Shown: one piece after another, positions 8,066 to 18,433 of the stretch
Position numbering within the stretch: the stretch's first letter is position 1
Layout: every line of letters begins with the position of its first letter
Assembly (NCBI GenBank): GCA_003149635.1
Contig: QCWI01000003.1
Coordinates: 1 to 64,000, forward strand
Direction: 5' to 3'
From: Fluviicola sp. XM-24bin1
GTDB taxonomy: Bacteria > Bacteroidota > Bacteroidia > Flavobacteriales_D > Crocinitomicaceae
Length of the DNA: 64,000 bases
Notes under the pieces: model-generated
Seen by the model: only the letters and a program-made list of their open reading frames with translations
Databases searched by the model: none
What the model was told of the DNA's origin: nothing
Program-made: the position numbers and the translations under genes

Positions 8066-10822
8066 ATGAATCGTCTGTTCTTATTTCTAGCGACATTCGG
8101 TACTGGAACGCTTGGGTTCAGTCAGGTCCTCGACGTTACACCAGCTTTCCCTACTATTAATGACAACGTGACCATTATTTATAATGCTCAGGAAGGAAAC
8201 GGAGCTTTGCCCGGAGTTACCCCTGTATATGCACATACAGGCGTTATTACCGATCAAAGTACTTCTCCTACCAACTGGTTATTTACTCAGGGAACTTGGG
8301 GAACGGCAGATGCTTCAGTTCTAATGACCGATCTCGGTTCTGATTTGCACTCCATTACCATCGACTTGGATCAATTCTACGGATTTCCCGGAACAACGGT
8401 GGTGGAGCAAATGGCATTTGTTTTCAGAAATGCTGACGGATCCATCGTGGGACGTGCTTCAGACGGTTCGGATATTTATTATCCCGTTTATCCAACAAAC
8501 GCAGGATTTCTTGCCCGTTTCTTCACTCCAGAAGATGTGGAATTAGTCAACGTCGGAGGACAATTGGACATCGTTGCCAAATCGAATGAACTGGCGACAC
8601 TATCTATTTACGACAACGGAATTTTAGAAGCCTCCGTTTCGAATCAAGACATTATCAATCATACGTTAACCGCGACGACTCCAGGTGAGCACGAATTGGT
8701 TTTGGTAGCCGACAATGGAACCACTACCGTAAACGATACCGTAACGTATATTGTAAACCCTCCGATCAATGTAATCGATCCACCGGCTGGAACATTGGGC
8801 GGATTGAATCACGTGGATCCAACGACCGTGCGCTTGCAATTGTACGCTCCAGATAAAGAAAATATCTACGTAATCGGAGACTTCAACAACTGGACTCCAG
8901 GAATTGCATATCACATGAATCGTGGAACGGACAACGCTACATGGTGGATCGACATTCTGGGATTGACACCTGGAACGCGTTACGGATACCAATACTATAT
9001 TGACGGAGAGCTGAAATTGGCCGATCCATTAAGTGAATTAATCGCCGATCCGAACAACGATAATTCTATTTCAGCAGAAACGTATCCAAATCCATACCCG
9101 TACCCAGCGGAAGCAGGTGGATTTGTTACCCTTTTCGAAACCGATCCAACGCCATTCAACTGGCAACACGATGCAGTTGCGATGCCGGCTCAGGAAGATC
9201 TAATTATTTACGAATTGTTGGTGCGCGATTTCGTGGCAAAACGTAATTACTTGACCATCATCGACTCCTTGGATTATCTAGAGAACTTGGGAATCAATGC
9301 GATTGAATTGATGCCTGTAAACGAATTCGAAAACAACGACAGCTGGGGATACAACCCAAGCTTCCACATGGCATTGGATAAATACTATGGAACGCCGGAG
9401 CATTTCAAAATGTTTGTAGATGCGTGTCACGAACGCGGCATTGCGGTCATCATGGACATCGCTTTGAACCACACTTTTGGTCAGGCTGCACTATTAAATA
9501 TGTACTGGGACCCTGTGAATCAGCAACCTGCTGCGAACAACCCTTGGTACAATGCTGTTTGTCCCCACCCGCCTTTCTGTTGGGGATACGATCTGGATCA
9601 CACGGCGCAAGCGACGCAAGATTACATCGATCGCGTAAACAAGTATTGGATTGAGGAATTCCACATCGATGGATACCGATTCGATTACACCAAAGGATTC
9701 ATCAACAACTCCAATGGATTTGATCAAAACCGTATTGATTTGTTGAAGCGTATGGCCGATACCATTTGGACTGTCGATCCTGATTCCTATATCATTTTAG
9801 AACACTGGGCAGATAACAACGAGGAAATCCAATTGTCTGATTACGGAATGATGCTTTGGGGGAACGTAACGCACGACTACGCAGAAGCTGTAAAAGGATA
9901 TTCTTCGAACCTCAACAACGCGATGCACGATTACCGAGGATGGAACGATCCGCATTTGGTAACGTATGTTGAAAGTCACGATGAAGAGCGTGTGATGTAT
10001 GGATCATTGACCTTCGGGAATCAATCGAATCCAGCGCACAATCCAAGAGATTATCATATTGCCATGCAACGAAGCGAAGCGGCAGCGGTTACCATGTTGA
10101 CCATGCCCGGGCCAAAGATGATCTGGCAATTTGGAGAATACGGCTACGATATTTCTATCGATTACATCTGTCGTGTATGTCCGAAACCAGTGTTATGGAA
10201 CTACCTTCAGGAGGCCAACCGACAACACATGTATGAAGTGTACAGCGCGACGTTGTTCTTGAGAAATAACTATCCAACGTTTACGTCTCAGAACTTCTCG
10301 TATTCATTGACTTCATCGTTCAAGAAAATGACCTTGTTAGATCCGTCGATGGATGCGGTGGTATTCTCACACTTCGGATTGGATTCTGCGAGCGCCATTG
10401 CTGGATTCCCAAATACAGGAACTTGGTATGAGTACTTCACAGGGGATTCCATTGAAGTAACAAACGTGAATATGCAACTTCCATTCGCACCGGGTGGATA
10501 CGTGATTTACACGAGTGAGCCTTTGCCTACTCCAAACATTATCAGTACTTTAGACATAGAGGAGATTGAAGAACAATCGACTTCATTCAACGTTTACCCG
10601 AACCCTACAGTAGATGCCATTCAACTGCCGAATGAAATGCATGAAAGTCCATTGCATTACATGGTCGTGGATGCGAGTGGCAGAACTATAATGTCGAACT
10701 TGTTCGATGCGAGGCCTTCCATACATACCTCCATCGACGTAAGCACATTGACTACGGGAACGTACCAACTTTTCGTAGAAATTGACGGCCATATTTCGAG
10801 TTCCACATTTATAAAGAAATGA
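8066..10822 (+). CDS. Secreted GH13 alpha-amylase-family protein, CBM48-like domain and T9SS type A C-terminus
   Basis: VIGDFNNWTPGIAYHM (CBM48-like); IMDIALNHTFGQ, IDGYRFDYTKGF, ILEHWAD, VTYVESHDEERV (GH13 conserved regions); NVYPNPTVDAIQLP C-terminal domain. Confidence 0.9.
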   Translation: MNRLFLFLATFGTGTLGFSQVLDVTPAFPTINDNVTIIYNAQEGNGALPGVTPVYAHTGVITDQSTSPTNWLFTQGTWGTADASVLMTDLGSDLHSITIDLDQFYGFPGTTVVEQMAFVFRNADGSIVGRASDGSDIYYPVYPTNAGFLARFFTPEDVELVNVGGQLDIVAKSNELATLSIYDNGILEASVSNQDIINHTLTATTPGEHELVLVADNGTTTVNDTVTYIVNPPINVIDPPAGTLGGLNHVDPTTVRLQLYAPDKENIYVIGDFNNWTPGIAYHMNRGTDNATWWIDILGLTPGTRYGYQYYIDGELKLADPLSELIADPNNDNSISAETYPNPYPYPAEAGGFVTLFETDPTPFNWQHDAVAMPAQEDLIIYELLVRDFVAKRNYLTIIDSLDYLENLGINAIELMPVNEFENNDSWGYNPSFHMALDKYYGTPEHFKMFVDACHERGIAVIMDIALNHTFGQAALLNMYWDPVNQQPAANNPWYNAVCPHPPFCWGYDLDHTAQATQDYIDRVNKYWIEEFHIDGYRFDYTKGFINNSNGFDQNRIDLLKRMADTIWTVDPDSYIILEHWADNNEEIQLSDYGMMLWGNVTHDYAEAVKGYSSNLNNAMHDYRGWNDPHLVTYVESHDEERVMYGSLTFGNQSNPAHNPRDYHIAMQRSEAAAVTMLTMPGPKMIWQFGEYGYDISIDYICRVCPKPVLWNYLQEANRQHMYEVYSATLFLRNNYPTFTSQNFSYSLTSSFKKMTLLDPSMDAVVFSHFGLDSASAIAGFPNTGTWYEYFTGDSIEVTNVNMQLPFAPGGYVIYTSEPLPTPNIISTLDIEEIEEQSTSFNVYPNPTVDAIQLPNEMHESPLHYMVVDASGRTIMSNLFDARPSIHTSIDVSTLTTGTYQLFVEIDGHISSSTFIKK

Positions 10823-10823
10823 T

Positions 10824-11972
10824 ATGAAACGTCTTGCTTTACTGTTCTCGTTTTGCCTGAGTCTTGCTCCATTTGCGTGGAGTCAGAACTTTGGTGAGTT
10901 TGCCTCGGCCATATACGTAACAGATTGTAGTGGATCTTCATTCTACAACACAACAGGTTCTGGCCCGAACTGCATTAATACCAATTGCGCCACGGTTTTC
11001 AATGGAGCCAACTTTGGGCCTTTTGGTCAGGGAACGGGTGAGCTATTACTAGCGGGAGCAGAAATCAAGACATGGAAAAATGCAGGAGGAAATGCCTGCG
11101 GAGCGACTTTGCATTATCGCGTTTATCCGGCTGGATCACCATCCGGAGGCTTTTCGACATTAAACATCCCGTTCAACGCCAATTGCTGCGCTGGAACTTT
11201 TTGCGATGGTCTAGGCCCGTGTGGTGGAAACGATCAAAAGTGGACGGAAACTACGGCAAGTATTGACCTTACTTCTAATGCTCCAGGGTTCTACGAGATT
11301 GAAGCGTACATCTCTTATTTCGGAGATGATTTCTCAAGTTCCGGATGTGGGATCACGAAGTTTGTAAACAACGGTGGAGCGAATTTCATTGCCTCTTTTG
11401 AAATTGCAGCGACAGGAAGTTGTGCTGTGCTCGCAGCCGATTTGCACCACATGAATACGACGTGTATTGGAGATGAAACAACGGTAATGGCAGAGTTGAC
11501 GCCAGATCAAGGAACGGAACGCATTGCCATTGAGAGAAAAGACGGAATGTCCTGGACAGAAGTTTATACAACAGAAACACTTGCTGGCTATGGCTCACCG
11601 ATCACGCTTCAATACTCGGAAACAAATTTAGGTGTGGCTTACTACCGATTGGTGGAATACGAATATGACGGCGATCGCATTGTGTTGCAAACGATCGCAG
11701 CCGAATGCCAGCCGGAAGATGATTTCTTCATTTCTCAAGGCCCAACGGGTGAGTTCTACCTCACCGTAAACGGATTGGAAAAAGACACCCAATTGGACTT
11801 AGCCATTTACGATGCCCAAGGGAAACTCATCGGCGTGAATAGCATTCAGCATTATGCGTCTAGTTCTGCGTTGCATGAGGTGAATACCGACGGTTGTGCC
11901 ACTGGTTTCTATCTAGTATCGGTTATGCAAGACAACGAGATCGTGAAGAATTTGCGGTTTATTCATCCCTAA
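10824..11972 (+). CDS. Secreted T9SS cargo protein of unknown function in the amylase operon
   Basis: Signal peptide; Cys-rich; C-terminal LDLAIYDAQGKLIG...ATGFYLVSVMQDNEIVKNLRFIHP; starts 2 nt after the amylase stop. Confidence 0.7.
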   Translation: MKRLALLFSFCLSLAPFAWSQNFGEFASAIYVTDCSGSSFYNTTGSGPNCINTNCATVFNGANFGPFGQGTGELLLAGAEIKTWKNAGGNACGATLHYRVYPAGSPSGGFSTLNIPFNANCCAGTFCDGLGPCGGNDQKWTETTASIDLTSNAPGFYEIEAYISYFGDDFSSSGCGITKFVNNGGANFIASFEIAATGSCAVLAADLHHMNTTCIGDETTVMAELTPDQGTERIAIERKDGMSWTEVYTTETLAGYGSPITLQYSETNLGVAYYRLVEYEYDGDRIVLQTIAAECQPEDDFFISQGPTGEFYLTVNGLEKDTQLDLAIYDAQGKLIGVNSIQHYASSSALHEVNTDGCATGFYLVSVMQDNEIVKNLRFIHP

Positions 11973-11995
11973 GAAATTATTTTAGACTCAACTCT

Positions 11996-12038
11996 AAAAA
12001 GAAAGCGCCTATCCCAACGGATAAGCGCTTTTTCTTTT
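11996..12038. terminator. Bidirectional intrinsic terminator
   Basis: AAAGCGCcTATCC-caac-GGATAaGCGCTTT flanked by A- and T-tracts between convergent genes. Confidence 0.8.
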
Positions 12039-12060
12039 CGTTCTTTGGTCGCAAAACTAC

Positions 12061-13059
12061 CTAAAGTCGATACAAACGTAAAGCTAGTTCTACCAGCTTG
12101 TTCGAATACCCCCATTCGTTGTCGTACCAAGCGACCAATTTGAAGAACGTATCACTCAGCCCTATACCAGCTTTCGCATCGTAAATGGATGTTCGGCTGT
12201 CTGAGATGAAATCCGAGGAAACGACATCACTGCTTTCGTATCCTAATATTCCTTTTAATTCATTTTCTGAAGCGTTTTTCATCGCCTCGTTAATTGCTTC
12301 ATAGCTCGTGGATTTTGACAATCGCACGGTTAAATCTACTACCGAAACGTTTGATACCGGAACGCGGAATGCCATCCCTGTCAATTTCCCTTCAATGGAC
12401 GGAATTACTTTAGCTACTGCTTTCGCAGCTCCCGTTGTTGATGGAATGATGTTGTCATAGCCTGCACGACCCAATCGCCAGTTTTTAGAAGATGTCGCAT
12501 CCACCGTATTTTGATTGGCCGTTACCGCGTGGATGGTGCTCATTAATCCTTCTTCAATTCCGAAATTATCGTTCAAAACCTTCACCATCGGCGCCAAACA
12601 ATTCGTAGTACACGAAGCGTTCGAAACCACATCGTATTCCGCTTTTAACTCGTCGTCGTTTACGCCTATTACAAACGTAGGTGTATCGTCTTTTGCCGGA
12701 GCCGAAAGCACCACTTTCTTAGCGCCCGCCGCGATATGTTTCGAAGCAGATTCCTTTGTCAGGAACACACCTGTACACTCCAAAATCACATCCGCTCCAA
12801 TAGCATCCCAGTTCAATTGCTCGGGATCGCGTTCATTCGTTACACGAATGCGTTGTCCATTTACTACCAGATGATCACCGTCTACTTCAACAGTGCCATC
12901 AAATCTTCCATGCGTAGAATCGTGCTTCAATAAGTACGCAATGTAATCTATATCGATAAGGTCGTTGATCCCCACAACTTCTACTGCAGGGTTGCTCATC
13001 GCCACGCGACAAGCCAGTCGACCAATTCTTCCAAATCCGTTAATTCCTATCTTCATCAT
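12061..13059 (-). CDS. gap: Type I glyceraldehyde-3-phosphate dehydrogenase
   Basis: [16 protein letters not shown], catalytic [34 protein letters not shown]. Confidence 0.97.
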   Translation of the reverse strand: MMKIGINGFGRIGRLACRVAMSNPAVEVVGINDLIDIDYIAYLLKHDSTHGRFDGTVEVDGDHLVVNGQRIRVTNERDPEQLNWDAIGADVILECTGVFLTKESASKHIAAGAKKVVLSAPAKDDTPTFVIGVNDDELKAEYDVVSNASCTTNCLAPMVKVLNDNFGIEEGLMSTIHAVTANQNTVDATSSKNWRLGRAGYDNIIPSTTGAAKAVAKVIPSIEGKLTGMAFRVPVSNVSVVDLTVRLSKSTSYEAINEAMKNASENELKGILGYESSDVVSSDFISDSRTSIYDAKAGIGLSDTFFKLVAWYDNEWGYSNKLVELALRLYRL

Positions 13060-13070
13060 AGTTTAAATAT

Positions 13071-13104
13071 AAAAAAAGGCTAAGTGTCAAGCAAACACTT
13101 AGCC
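13071..13104 (-). terminator. Intrinsic terminator between the amylase and gap genes
   Basis: On minus strand GGCTAAGTGT-ttgcttg-ACACTTAGCC-TTTTTTT, 10-bp perfect stem. Confidence 0.85.
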
Positions 13105-13151
13105 TAAATATAACCAAACTTATTGTATTTTTAACAATAACTTAATTCACG

Positions 13152-15494
13152 TTATTGTTTTACCACACTTTGGCGGATACTTTCGTCTCCATTGTTGATT
13201 TCAATAATGTACGTTCCAGCCTTCAATGCTTCCATTGAAATGGTCGCTGTGCTTCCCTGAATGGACTCTGTTAAAACGATTCTTCCATCCAAACTAAACA
13301 AGGTAATTTCTGATTGACCTGTAAGTTCAGAACTCAAGGTAACGTTCAATAAATCACTTGTTGGATTCGGGTAGATGTCTACTTTGTCCTCTGTCAATTC
13401 ACCCACATTCAAATTGGCTGTTTGATCACACGCACAACGATTTTTCACACCGCCTGTTGTAACGACTTCTGGTGCCTGGTAATTTACCTTCACCCAGCAT
13501 TTCTGTCCGTTTTGCGTATCCGTAGCATTTTTGATTTTGACCGTATGCCATCCCGAATACATTGGTGTGTAAGAGAAGTTGATCACCCCTGTTTGTGTAA
13601 TCGAATCCAAAGGATCACAGTTCTCATCTACGATGTATAAAGTAATTCCAGCTGTTGAATCTTCTGGGTACAATTCAATATCGATTGATTCTCCAGACTG
13701 CGGATAAACCTTTCCAACTACACGGCAATCAAGACTGTTGTCAGGCAACGCTCCACCTTGTTTCAATGATCCAATTTGGTAATCACCCAAATCATTCGCC
13801 ATTTCCCATTCCTGCGTCACGCGCAAAGTAGGTCGAACGTAGTTGTCTGTAATTCCTTGTGGCCCCCAAATTGAGTACCCGCGACGTCCTTCCAACGCTG
13901 TTCCGTTACACGGTGGAATATCGATATCAACCAATCCCCCTCCGTACACGGTGCGTTGCGCTGTTCCATTGGCTCCGGAGTAGTCCACCAATACAGTTCC
14001 ATCAGGGAATGTTGTTTGAACTCCTGTCAAATTTTGCCACTGATCCCAGCTATCGTTCACAGCCACCAAAGCTCTCCCCTGGCGCTCAATAACTAGGGCA
14101 TCTTGTGCTTGCCAAGGCACAAGGTAATCTCCGTCTTTGAAACGAAGGTTTTGGTGACACCAAAGGATATTTTCAATATCATTGTACACTGGCAATTCAT
14201 TCGTATTTGTCGGATCGTGATCGTAACGATTTCCTTGCGTTCCGATATTGAAGATGTCCTCGAAGAAAATCAACGGAGCACCATCCACCGCCATAGTAAT
14301 GGCATATACCAAGGATTTACGCGGATCGTTTGGATCAATTTGCTGTCCTAGCTGACTTCCAGAATCGTAACCTATGATGTTTCCGTTCGCGTCAAAAATC
14401 GGTCGGAAGGTATCGTGATTGTTCACGAACGGAACCGTTTTGTATCGATTCTGCTGCTGGTAATTTGGAACGGATCCCAAATCAAATCCTCCTAAGCCAT
14501 TTACAATTCCTGTAAATGCATTTCGAAGGGCGAAATCGAATGTTCCGGCGCGATCCTGGACTGCAGCAGCCCAACCATCAAGCTCGGCCATGCCTCCAAC
14601 CCATTCTCCAACGGCGTACATATCTGCACCTCCACTTGCCCATACGGCGTTGTACTGAAGGTTCCACATGAAATCCTCACAAACGTATGCAGGGAAGTGT
14701 TTCACGGCATCGATTCGAACTCCATCCCAGCCCATTTGCTTCTTGTACCAAATCAACCACTCGCGCATTCCTGTGCGCATGTAATCTGCTGATTGTGCCG
14801 GATTGTACAGTGCGTTACTGCTCAATCCGAAAGCATCTGATTCGTACGAAATGTCTGGTCCCCAGTACGGAGAATTGATTTCATTTGTACAACACGGGTT
14901 GTTTGGATTCGGATAGAAATTCTGCCAGTTTTTCGGAAAGCGCCCTTGCAAGGACAAATAGTAGTTGGCGCTATTACTCGTGATCGGAGTTGCATAACAC
15001 GCGTAGCGGAAATTCTTGAATTTACTTGTTGAAAAATCGTCCATGGCCGCTGGATCTTCTCCACCTTGACCAGAACCAGAACCCGCTCCTGTAATGTGAT
15101 TCAAAACAATGTCTTGAATTACATCAATTCCATTGGCTTTCAAGACGGCCACCATGCGCAACAATTCGTCTTTGTCACCCATTTTAGTTTTCAAGCCGTT
15201 CTTTTGGAATTTATCTCCTAAATCGTAATGATCGAAAGGTGCGTATCCCACACTTCCAGAATGCGTATTCTTTACATTCGGCGGAATCCAAACAGCGTCG
15301 ATTCCCATCGCTTTCAAACGTGGGGCTAACTCGGTAAGGTAATTGGCCCATCCAAGATTGAAATTGGAGTTGTAATAATCCCACCAAAACCCTTGTAAAA
15401 CTACTTGTCGCCTTGTGTTATTCACCTGACCGTATGAAGTAGTCATGGTAAACAATCCGAGCAACAACAGTATTAAGTTTAATGATCTTTTCAT
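13152..15494 (-). CDS. Secreted GH13 alpha-amylase with T9SS type A C-terminus
   Basis: VVLQGFWWDYYNSNF, DVIQDIVLNHITG, GVRIDAVKHFP, PFVNNHDTFRP; C-terminal VDIYPNPTSDLLNVTL. Confidence 0.93.
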   Translation of the reverse strand: MKRSLNLILLLLGLFTMTTSYGQVNNTRRQVVLQGFWWDYYNSNFNLGWANYLTELAPRLKAMGIDAVWIPPNVKNTHSGSVGYAPFDHYDLGDKFQKNGLKTKMGDKDELLRMVAVLKANGIDVIQDIVLNHITGAGSGSGQGGEDPAAMDDFSTSKFKNFRYACYATPITSNSANYYLSLQGRFPKNWQNFYPNPNNPCCTNEINSPYWGPDISYESDAFGLSSNALYNPAQSADYMRTGMREWLIWYKKQMGWDGVRIDAVKHFPAYVCEDFMWNLQYNAVWASGGADMYAVGEWVGGMAELDGWAAAVQDRAGTFDFALRNAFTGIVNGLGGFDLGSVPNYQQQNRYKTVPFVNNHDTFRPIFDANGNIIGYDSGSQLGQQIDPNDPRKSLVYAITMAVDGAPLIFFEDIFNIGTQGNRYDHDPTNTNELPVYNDIENILWCHQNLRFKDGDYLVPWQAQDALVIERQGRALVAVNDSWDQWQNLTGVQTTFPDGTVLVDYSGANGTAQRTVYGGGLVDIDIPPCNGTALEGRRGYSIWGPQGITDNYVRPTLRVTQEWEMANDLGDYQIGSLKQGGALPDNSLDCRVVGKVYPQSGESIDIELYPEDSTAGITLYIVDENCDPLDSITQTGVINFSYTPMYSGWHTVKIKNATDTQNGQKCWVKVNYQAPEVVTTGGVKNRCACDQTANLNVGELTEDKVDIYPNPTSDLLNVTLSSELTGQSEITLFSLDGRIVLTESIQGSTATISMEALKAGTYIIEINNGDESIRQSVVKQ

Positions 15495-15504
15495 CGTTTT
15501 CTAC

Positions 15505-17799
15505 TTAAGCAGTTAATACTCTTGTGCTTGTTGATACGGCACCTCCTTCCAGCTCAATCTCTTTTCCAAACACACTCATTTTTACAGGTGCGGTGCCTTC
15601 ATTCTTTATTGAAACTTCATTTTCCGCGATGGAAAGCTGAAGCAAATTGTTTCTAAAATACATGTGGAAATTCAACGCTTTCCATTGGTCTGGTAATAAT
15701 GGATCAATGGTCAATCCATCTTCCAAAACGCGGATTCCCGCCATTCCTTCCACGATACTCATCCATGTTCCGGCCATACTTGTGATGTGCAATCCTTCTG
15801 CGACTTCGCTGTTGTAATCGTCGAGATCCAATCGGGAAGTGCGCAAGTAGTGACTGTAGGCCTGATCCTTGTCGCCTAATTTCGCCGCGATGATGGAGTG
15901 CAGACAAGGAGACAACGAAGATTCGTGAACAGTAAATGGCTCATAGAATTCATAATTCTCACGAATTTCTTCCTCGGTAAAGTGATTCTCGAAGAAGTAA
16001 ATTCCTTGCAAAACATCGGCCTGTTTGATGTACACCGAGCGCAAGATGCGATCCCATGACCAGTACTGATTCAACGGTCGTTCGTCTGCTGAAAGCTCAG
16101 AGACCGGAATCAACTCTTTGTCCATGAATCCTTCCTGCTGGAGGAATACGTTGGTGTTGTCCAATTTCGGGAGGTACACGTTGTCGACAACATGCTTGAA
16201 TTTCTCTACTTCAGCATCCGTGAGCAGACTTCCATCTTCTGCAAACTTCGCTTCTGTTTCCAATGCGTATTCGATACACCACTTTGCAGCGTAATTCGTG
16301 TACCAGTTATTGTTGACGTTGTTTTCGTATTCGTTCGGGCCGGTTACTCCGAGCATTACATACGCTTCTTTGGCACCTGACCAGTTAAAACGTTGTGCCC
16401 AGAAACGTGCGATTCCATTGATCACATGACGACCGTACATGCGCACGTATTCGAAATCCTGCGTGTGCAAGGTGTAATTGTGAATGGCGTATGCGATGGC
16501 TGCATTTCGGTGAATTTCTTCGAAGGTAATTTCCCACTCGTTGTGGCATTCTTCTCCATTCATAGTTACCATTGGGTATAATGCTGCACCGTCAGTAAAT
16601 CCTAATTTTCCGGCATTTTCAATGGCACGATCCAATTGGTTGAATCGGTACATCAACAATTGTCGCGCAACCTTAGAATCGGCTGTTTTGAGAAAGAACG
16701 GAATGCAATACGCCTCAGTATCCCAGTAGGTCGCTCCACCGTATTTTTCTCCGGTAAATCCTTTCGGGCCAATGTTCAATTTTGCATTCTTACCTGTGTA
16801 GGTCTGGTACAAATGGAAGATGTTGAATCGGATGGCTTGTTGTGCCGATGCGTCACCATCGATTTGAATATCAGCGCTCGACCAGATGTTTTCCCAAGCT
16901 TTTAGATGTGCATCGTACAAAGCGTCGTATCCGCCCAAATAGGCTTCCGTCACATTGTTGATCGCCGCATTCGTGGTGCTGAAATCCGAGTGATTGATCG
17001 TTGACGCTACCGAAACGTATTTTTTCAATGTGTATTCAGTTCCTTGTTCCAAGCGATATTCTAAGGTGTTTTCTACATACAATTCGCTGTCTTTAAAAGA
17101 AGGGTGAATCTCAAGTTGTTCTTCGTCACCTGACTTCCAGAATGAATAGCGCATTGCCGTTGAAACTAGGAATTCCGTTTTCTTCGTTTTCGCGCTGATG
17201 ACACCTTTTTTTACACCCACTTTTCGGCTGTCTTCCGTCCAGAAGAACTCCTCGTAGTTACTGTCCTGATTGGTCACGTTGTTATCCAAATAGACCTTAA
17301 ATCGGAAGTTTCCGGAGAAGTTAATCGGAGTGATTTTGTAGGAAATCGCAGCGATCTCTTCGTTGTCCATGGAGCAGAATCGCGTGGAGTGAATTTCCAC
17401 TTCTCTATCATTGTCCAAAAGCACTCGGAATCGACGTTCCAAAACGCCCCGTTTCATGTCCAATTCACGGTAGAACGATTTCACCGTTACTTTTGCCAGG
17501 TCAATTTCCTGACCTTCACATTTAACTTTAATGCCAATCCAATTGCACGAGTTCAATACTTTCGCGAAGTACTCTGGATATCCATTTTTCCACCAACCAA
17601 CACGTGTTTTGTCGGGGTAGTACACACCTCCCACATAGCTTCCTTGCAACGATTCTCCGCTGTATTGTTCTTCGAAGTTGGCACGTTGCCCAAAGCTTCC
17701 GTTTCCAATAGCAAAGATGCTTTCCGCTGCTTCTTGCTTCTCGGGATCAAAATTGTTTTGGATGATCTTCCACTCGTCTATTTCAAACAGATTCTGCAT
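15505..17799 (-). CDS. GH65 maltose (disaccharide) phosphorylase
   Basis: WDTEAYCIPFFL, GPNEYENNVNNNWYTNYAAKWCIEYAL, DERPLNQYWSWDRILRSVYIKQADVLQG typical of GH65; next to a beta-phosphoglucomutase gene. Confidence 0.92.
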   Translation of the reverse strand: MQNLFEIDEWKIIQNNFDPEKQEAAESIFAIGNGSFGQRANFEEQYSGESLQGSYVGGVYYPDKTRVGWWKNGYPEYFAKVLNSCNWIGIKVKCEGQEIDLAKVTVKSFYRELDMKRGVLERRFRVLLDNDREVEIHSTRFCSMDNEEIAAISYKITPINFSGNFRFKVYLDNNVTNQDSNYEEFFWTEDSRKVGVKKGVISAKTKKTEFLVSTAMRYSFWKSGDEEQLEIHPSFKDSELYVENTLEYRLEQGTEYTLKKYVSVASTINHSDFSTTNAAINNVTEAYLGGYDALYDAHLKAWENIWSSADIQIDGDASAQQAIRFNIFHLYQTYTGKNAKLNIGPKGFTGEKYGGATYWDTEAYCIPFFLKTADSKVARQLLMYRFNQLDRAIENAGKLGFTDGAALYPMVTMNGEECHNEWEITFEEIHRNAAIAYAIHNYTLHTQDFEYVRMYGRHVINGIARFWAQRFNWSGAKEAYVMLGVTGPNEYENNVNNNWYTNYAAKWCIEYALETEAKFAEDGSLLTDAEVEKFKHVVDNVYLPKLDNTNVFLQQEGFMDKELIPVSELSADERPLNQYWSWDRILRSVYIKQADVLQGIYFFENHFTEEEIRENYEFYEPFTVHESSLSPCLHSIIAAKLGDKDQAYSHYLRTSRLDLDDYNSEVAEGLHITSMAGTWMSIVEGMAGIRVLEDGLTIDPLLPDQWKALNFHMYFRNNLLQLSIAENEVSIKNEGTAPVKMSVFGKEIELEGGAVSTSTRVLTA

Positions 17800-17800
17800 G

Positions 17801-18433
17801 TTATAAGCTAAATTCTTCTAATGTATTCAAGTATTCATCCGCCATTTCGCGAATGTTTTCGTTTCCTACTGCGATGGCTTTGAATCCCCCTTTTTTGGCT
17901 GCTTCGATGCCACTTGCTGCATCTTCAAATACCACGCAATCAACAGGATTCAACCCAGCGGCTTTGGCTCCTTTCAAAAATACCTCAGGATCTGGTTTTG
18001 CATTGGCTACATCATTTCCATCTACGATATGATCGAAGGTCTCCAACAATCCAAGTTTGTCTAGAATGAATCGCGCATTTCGACTGGAAGATCCAATCAT
18101 TACTTTCACGCCTTCGTTCTTAGCATCCTTCAGCACTTTTTCAACTCCCGGAAGGATGTTCGCTCCCGATAATGCACCTAAAGATTCGCGGTAGAATTCG
18201 TTCTTTTTGACCAACAATTCCTCAAAGCGATCTTCTTCAATCGTTGTACCGCTGTTCTTCAAAATGAAACGCAACGAATCCGCACGACTCACGCCCTTCA
18301 AATTCTCGTTCACCTCTTCATCAAAGTGCAGATTGAGCATCGCAGCAATTTGCTTCCACGATTCAAAATGGTTTCTTTCGGTAGATACCACTACTCCATC
18401 CAAATCAAATATGAGTCCTTTGATAGCTCCCAT
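17801..18433 (-). CDS. pgmB: Beta-phosphoglucomutase (HAD superfamily)
   Basis: LIFDLDGVVVSTERNHFESWK, KVMIGSSSRNARFILDKLGL, VVFEDAASGIEAAKKGGF. Confidence 0.9.
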   Translation of the reverse strand: MGAIKGLIFDLDGVVVSTERNHFESWKQIAAMLNLHFDEEVNENLKGVSRADSLRFILKNSGTTIEEDRFEELLVKKNEFYRESLGALSGANILPGVEKVLKDAKNEGVKVMIGSSSRNARFILDKLGLLETFDHIVDGNDVANAKPDPEVFLKGAKAAGLNPVDCVVFEDAASGIEAAKKGGFKAIAVGNENIREMADEYLNTLEEFSL

